Positions 61,526 through 64,000 of a stretch of DNA of 64,000 nt are shown in pieces. This DNA is from Cellulosilyticum ruminicola JCM 14822. GTDB lineage: Bacteria > Bacillota > Clostridia > Lachnospirales > Cellulosilyticaceae. Position 1 is the stretch's first letter; every line of letters begins with the position of its first letter. The translations under genes and the position numbers were made by a program. The notes beneath the pieces were generated by a model. That model was not told the DNA's origin and made no database searches. It worked only from the letters and a program-made list of their open reading frames with translations. Location: contig NZ_BBCG01000002.1 in the NCBI RefSeq assembly GCF_001311925.1, forward strand, positions 1 through 64,000. Reading direction: 5' to 3'.

Positions 61526-61743
61526 TGCTCTTTCCCTCTTTCTTTTATAGTATCTTTAAATTTTATGTATGCACCTAAAATTTATTTTATTCACTTTAGC
61601 ACTTTAAAGTGTGTAATGATTTTTATACATTATATTAATAAATTATACTTTTTTCAATATTTATTTTAACTTTTTTTATTTTTTTGTAATTATTTATCGT
61701 GTTTTTATCAATAATTCATCCATTACTAAATTCACTAAATCAT

Positions 61744-61873
61744 CTATGTTGCACCTTTATCTTCTTTAATAATGGTCACCATAACTTAGTGTATAGGCCC
61801 ATGCTGAAATGCAGTTATCTTTCCCATTGCCTCTAGCACCACCATCTGTATAAACCATGATTTCTCTTTCCAT
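61744..61873 (-). pseudogene. rnhA: Ribonuclease HI N-terminal fragment
   Basis: From ATG 61873 the frame reads MEREIMVYTDGGARGNGKDN and ISAWAYTLSYGD, which is the RNase HI N-terminus with the first catalytic Asp in TDGGARGN. After about 37 residues a one-base shift leads to KEDKGAT and a stop. The rest of the enzyme, including the other catalytic residues, is missing. The surrounding AT-rich 61526-62120 holds no other gene. Confidence 0.6.
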
Positions 61874-62128
61874 CTTTACCTTCGTTTAATCTAATCTTTT
61901 ATATTTCACATACTATAAAGTCTTGATTATAAAGTCAATAACCCTTTAAAAAACTCATAATTTTTAAGTTAACTTCCAATTTACACAAAATCTTTTTGCT
62001 CCTCTTGTTAACTTTTAAATTTTATGTTTATTTTATGCACTTCTTCTTTTAAATATATACAAGCAAAATGTTCCAATCCTTTGATATTCTTGAAAGTTTC
62101 ATAGAATATTTTTTTAAGGGGTAAAGGC

Positions 62129-62156
62129 TTGAATTATCCCGCTACGGGACTATAAT
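62129..62156 (+). promoter_or_regulatory. Promoter with hairpin spacer
   Basis: TTGAAT (62129-62134) and TATAAT (62151-62156) are separated by 16 bases that contain a short palindrome TCCCG-CTA-CGGGA. It precedes the small gene at 62206. Confidence 0.5.
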
Positions 62157-62205
62157 GTAGTTATCAACAAAAGAAGTTGATAATAAATCTAAGGAGGTCT
62201 TGTTT

Positions 62206-62331
62206 ATGTCACATCAAAAATCAATTAACAAACGTTTAGCAGCTAGTAAACTTGCAGGAGCAGAAGGTGCTACTCCTGAGACTAATTCAAACAAAAAGTC
62301 TTATGGGTCAAAAAACAAGAAATCAAAATAA
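62206..62331 (+). CDS. Small basic protein, 41 residues, unknown
   Basis: MSHQKSINKRLAASKLAGAE is followed by a Thr/Asn/Ser/Lys-rich tail ending KKSK. A near-perfect AAGGAGGT is eight bases upstream, and a plausible promoter lies 50 bases before the start, so it is likely translated. It has no Cys, membrane segment or known domain. A hairpin-like AAACGG..CCGTTT region (about 62364-62410) follows. Confidence 0.55.
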   Translation: MSHQKSINKRLAASKLAGAEGATPETNSNKKSYGSKNKKSK

Positions 62332-62514
62332 TTATGGTTCAGACATTGTTTTCTAATCACAATGCAAACGGTGCTATTCTCTAGTTTGACTAGTCCATAA
62401 CACCCGTTTACATATTTTACAGATTTTATGACACTATCCCCCTATTCTCTTCTCTCTCCTCCTTTATATCTTCTATCATTTCTTTTGATATAATATTGGA
62501 ATCATATGCGTTAA

Positions 62515-62907
62515 CTATCTAGACTTTTTAAACTTTTTATATCATCTATTATCGAAGAAATTGTAAAATCATCTGTTCTTATGAAACGTCATTCTAAGCT
62601 TTTACCTGAAACCTTTGGGCTTGTTAGACTATAAAAATATTACTGAAGAAGTGATTGCTGAAAAGTGTGCTTCTATTCAAAATAGTGTATCTCTAAGTAA
62701 ACAAGCTATTTTAAAAAGGTTAAATGAAAGTATTCCATTTCTAAAAAAATTACTACAGAGAGCATTTGCTTTAATCTATGCTAATGCTTTAGAACGTCAT
62801 TCCTCTTTATTATTGAACTACTTTTCAGATATTAAACTTTTAGATACTACAACGATTTCTTTACCTGATCAAACTGTTGATGATTATGCTGGTATGAGTG
62901 GTCGAAA
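62515..62907 (+). pseudogene. IS4-like transposase N-terminal remnant
   Basis: Reading starts LFKLF, continues IIEEIVKSSVLMKRHSKLLPETFG, shifts frame, then gives LDYKNITEEVIAEKCASIQN, FLKKLLQRAFALIYANALER and the DDE region LLDTTTISLPDQTVDDYAGM. At GRK it is cut by the start of an IS66 element. The first 26 bases are identical to the inverted copy at the left edge of the window. Confidence 0.7.
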
Positions 62908-63555
62908 GTAAGCGGTAAATAGTTCGTACCTCGAAAACTAGTAGTTTTTTGAGACAATGATATAGAACTTTAATAAACTATTAGTTTTTAGGAGGTGCTC
63001 CATCATAGATAAAACTACTTATCAAATACGACTTAACAACTAGGCTGCACTCATTAATGAGTGCAATAACAGTAACATGACTAAAAAAGCATGGTGTATT
63101 GCGAATAACATTAACGAAAAACAATTTTTTTACTGGCAAAGTCGTGTACGCATGCAGCTTGTTCAAGAATTAGAGCCAACATCAACTTTAACTCCAAAGC
63201 CTATGGCCTCAGATCGCATACCTGCTCATCTAGTTCGATCTAATCCTGATGCTGTTTTACATATAAAAGATTTTACTTTAGAAATCAATAATTTACTCTC
63301 TCCTGAGTTATTAGGTTTGTTGATTCAGTCGGTAACCCATGCTTAATGATGTAAAAGGGTTTGACAAAGTATACCTAGCCTGTGGTCATACTGACCTTAG
63401 ACTTGGGTTATAAACGTTTAGAAGCTGGACGTTTTCAATGGCCTAGCACGGAAAATGATGTATTAAGTATTACGCACGAGCAATTTCAATGGCTTATGCA
63501 AGACTTGGCTATTGAACAGAAAAAAGTAATTCCAAAAGTTGCCTTCTGTGGATAA
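62908..63555 (+). mobile_element. IS66-family element remnant inserted into the IS4-like transposase
   Basis: GTAAGCGG at 62908 is a typical IS66 end. An IS66 OrfA-like frame follows, readable from about 63010 (DKTTYQIRL, CNNSNMTKKAWCIANNINEK, FFYWQSRVR) and intact from 63077 to 63346. An OrfB (TnpB, PF05717) piece then starts MLNDVKGFDKVYLACGHTDLR. About 40 residues are deleted before KRLEAGRFQWPSTENDVLSI and HEQFQWLMQDLAIEQKK, which ends near 63555. TnpC is absent. Confidence 0.7.
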
Positions 63556-63585
63556 AATTTTTGATTTTTTATAAAAAAGTTCAAA

Positions 63586-63619
63586 AATCCTATACCTATA
63601 AGATCTAATAGGTATAGGA
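63586..63619. repeat. Palindrome with a third half-copy
   Basis: TCCTATACCT and AGGTATAGGA form a perfect 10-bp inverted repeat, and ATACCTATC follows again at 63625. The function is unknown; it may be a terminator or a site in lost IS66 DNA. Confidence 0.4.
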
Positions 63620-63697
63620 AACGATACCTATCTATCAAGATTTTTCATAGCTTCCTTTATAGGGTAGCATAAATTTTTATAATTGAATAGAAATTTT

Positions 63698-63721
63698 TTA
63701 GACAGATGCAAATCTGTCTAT
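63698..63721. terminator. Short perfect hairpin
   Basis: TAGACAGAT-GCAA-ATCTGTCTA is followed by TTTG. It lies downstream of the leftward membrane-protein gene and may terminate it. Confidence 0.5.
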
Positions 63722-63766
63722 TTGTAGTGTCTAAAAATAGAAAAAGAGTACGTTTCTAACACAATG

Positions 63767-63991
63767 TTAACTTAATGACATTGCCTTTTTAAGGCATCTC
63801 TTTTTTGATTTATTCTTATTTATCTTAAAGCGTAATCCAGTTGCAAGTAACATCATCATTCCACCTATAATCAATGTTTGAAGCTGTACATTTTCTCGTA
63901 TACCATCTGAACCTACAACACTGGAAAGCATAAATCCTAAGCCCCAAGCAAATAGAATGGTTGTTAACTGCTTAATATTCTCTTTATTCAT
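63767..63991 (-). CDS. Small two-helix membrane protein, unknown
   Basis: The 74-residue product has two hydrophobic helices (about 9-27 and 38-53) and a basic Lys-rich tail. GGAGAC precedes the ATG at the right edge. No domain is recognised. Confidence 0.5.
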   Translation of the reverse strand: MNKENIKQLTTILFAWGLGFMLSSVVGSDGIRENVQLQTLIIGGMMMLLATGLRFKINKNKSKKRCLKKAMSLS

Positions 63992-64000
63992 TGTGTCTCC

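Overview
The window looks like a chromosomal segment of a strictly anaerobic, low-GC Clostridia, most like the Lachnospiraceae / Cellulosilyticum group. This rests on the AT-rich sequence, strong AGGAGG-type ribosome binding sites, an SLH-domain protein, a pectin/galacturonate utilisation locus, a SAM-I riboswitch, FeoAB-type iron transport and many decayed IS elements. The assignment is inferred from gene content; I could not run a search.

Layout. 1-11.6 kb is mixed housekeeping and accessory DNA: a membrane protein, a Cys-rich protein divergent from a propeller-like protein, a small HD hydrolase, RseC, threonine ammonia-lyase, a frameshifted exonuclease III, remnants of VOC and MetF genes, and a YceG-TelA pair. 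11.8-27.9 kb is the core of the window, a pectin/galacturonate catabolic island. It holds an AraC regulator, a sugar ABC transporter (binding protein and two permeases) in an operon with a GH28 polygalacturonase, a divergent CE8 pectinesterase, and a leftward cluster uxaB-uxaA-kduD-kduI-isomerase that diverges from a LacI-type regulator followed by uxaC. Imported oligogalacturonides would be de-esterified and cut in the cytoplasm. Galacturonate would go through UxaC-UxaB-UxaA, and unsaturated uronates through KduI-KduD, to 2-keto-3-deoxygluconate. The two divergent promoters between uxaB and lacI each carry a near-identical TGTAAG/CTTACA palindrome just downstream of the -10 box, a plausible shared operator. 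KDG kinase and aldolase, the transporter ATPase and secreted pectinases are not in the window.

28-41 kb is rich in surface-protein genes and mobile-element debris. A DUF11-repeat gene is truncated by a deleted IS4-like element, and an M6-metalloprotease/DUF11 gene carries a frameshift. There are also transposase pseudogenes, a NUDIX hydrolase, MscL with a C-terminal zinc ribbon, a chemotaxis receptor and an ISL3 remnant. 41-54 kb holds a metNIQ methionine importer behind a SAM riboswitch with a terminator, a Staygreen-family gene, an orphan HlyB/HlyD-like type I secretion pair, and two ferrous iron (Feo) loci. 54-64 kb holds a frameshifted GH2 beta-galactosidase, an SLH protein with C-terminal membrane segments, DAHP synthase, an rnhA fragment, a 41-residue gene and nested IS remnants.

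A recurring observation is that otherwise intact genes (xthA, yceG, araC, feoAB, both DUF11 genes, lacZ) are each broken by a 1-2 base indel, several of them in short homopolymers. Some of this is genuine decay, since the MetF remnant also has nonsense codons. The pattern is also what uncorrected sequencing indels look like, so these genes should not be assumed dead. I found no CRISPR array, rRNA, tRNA or clear prophage.
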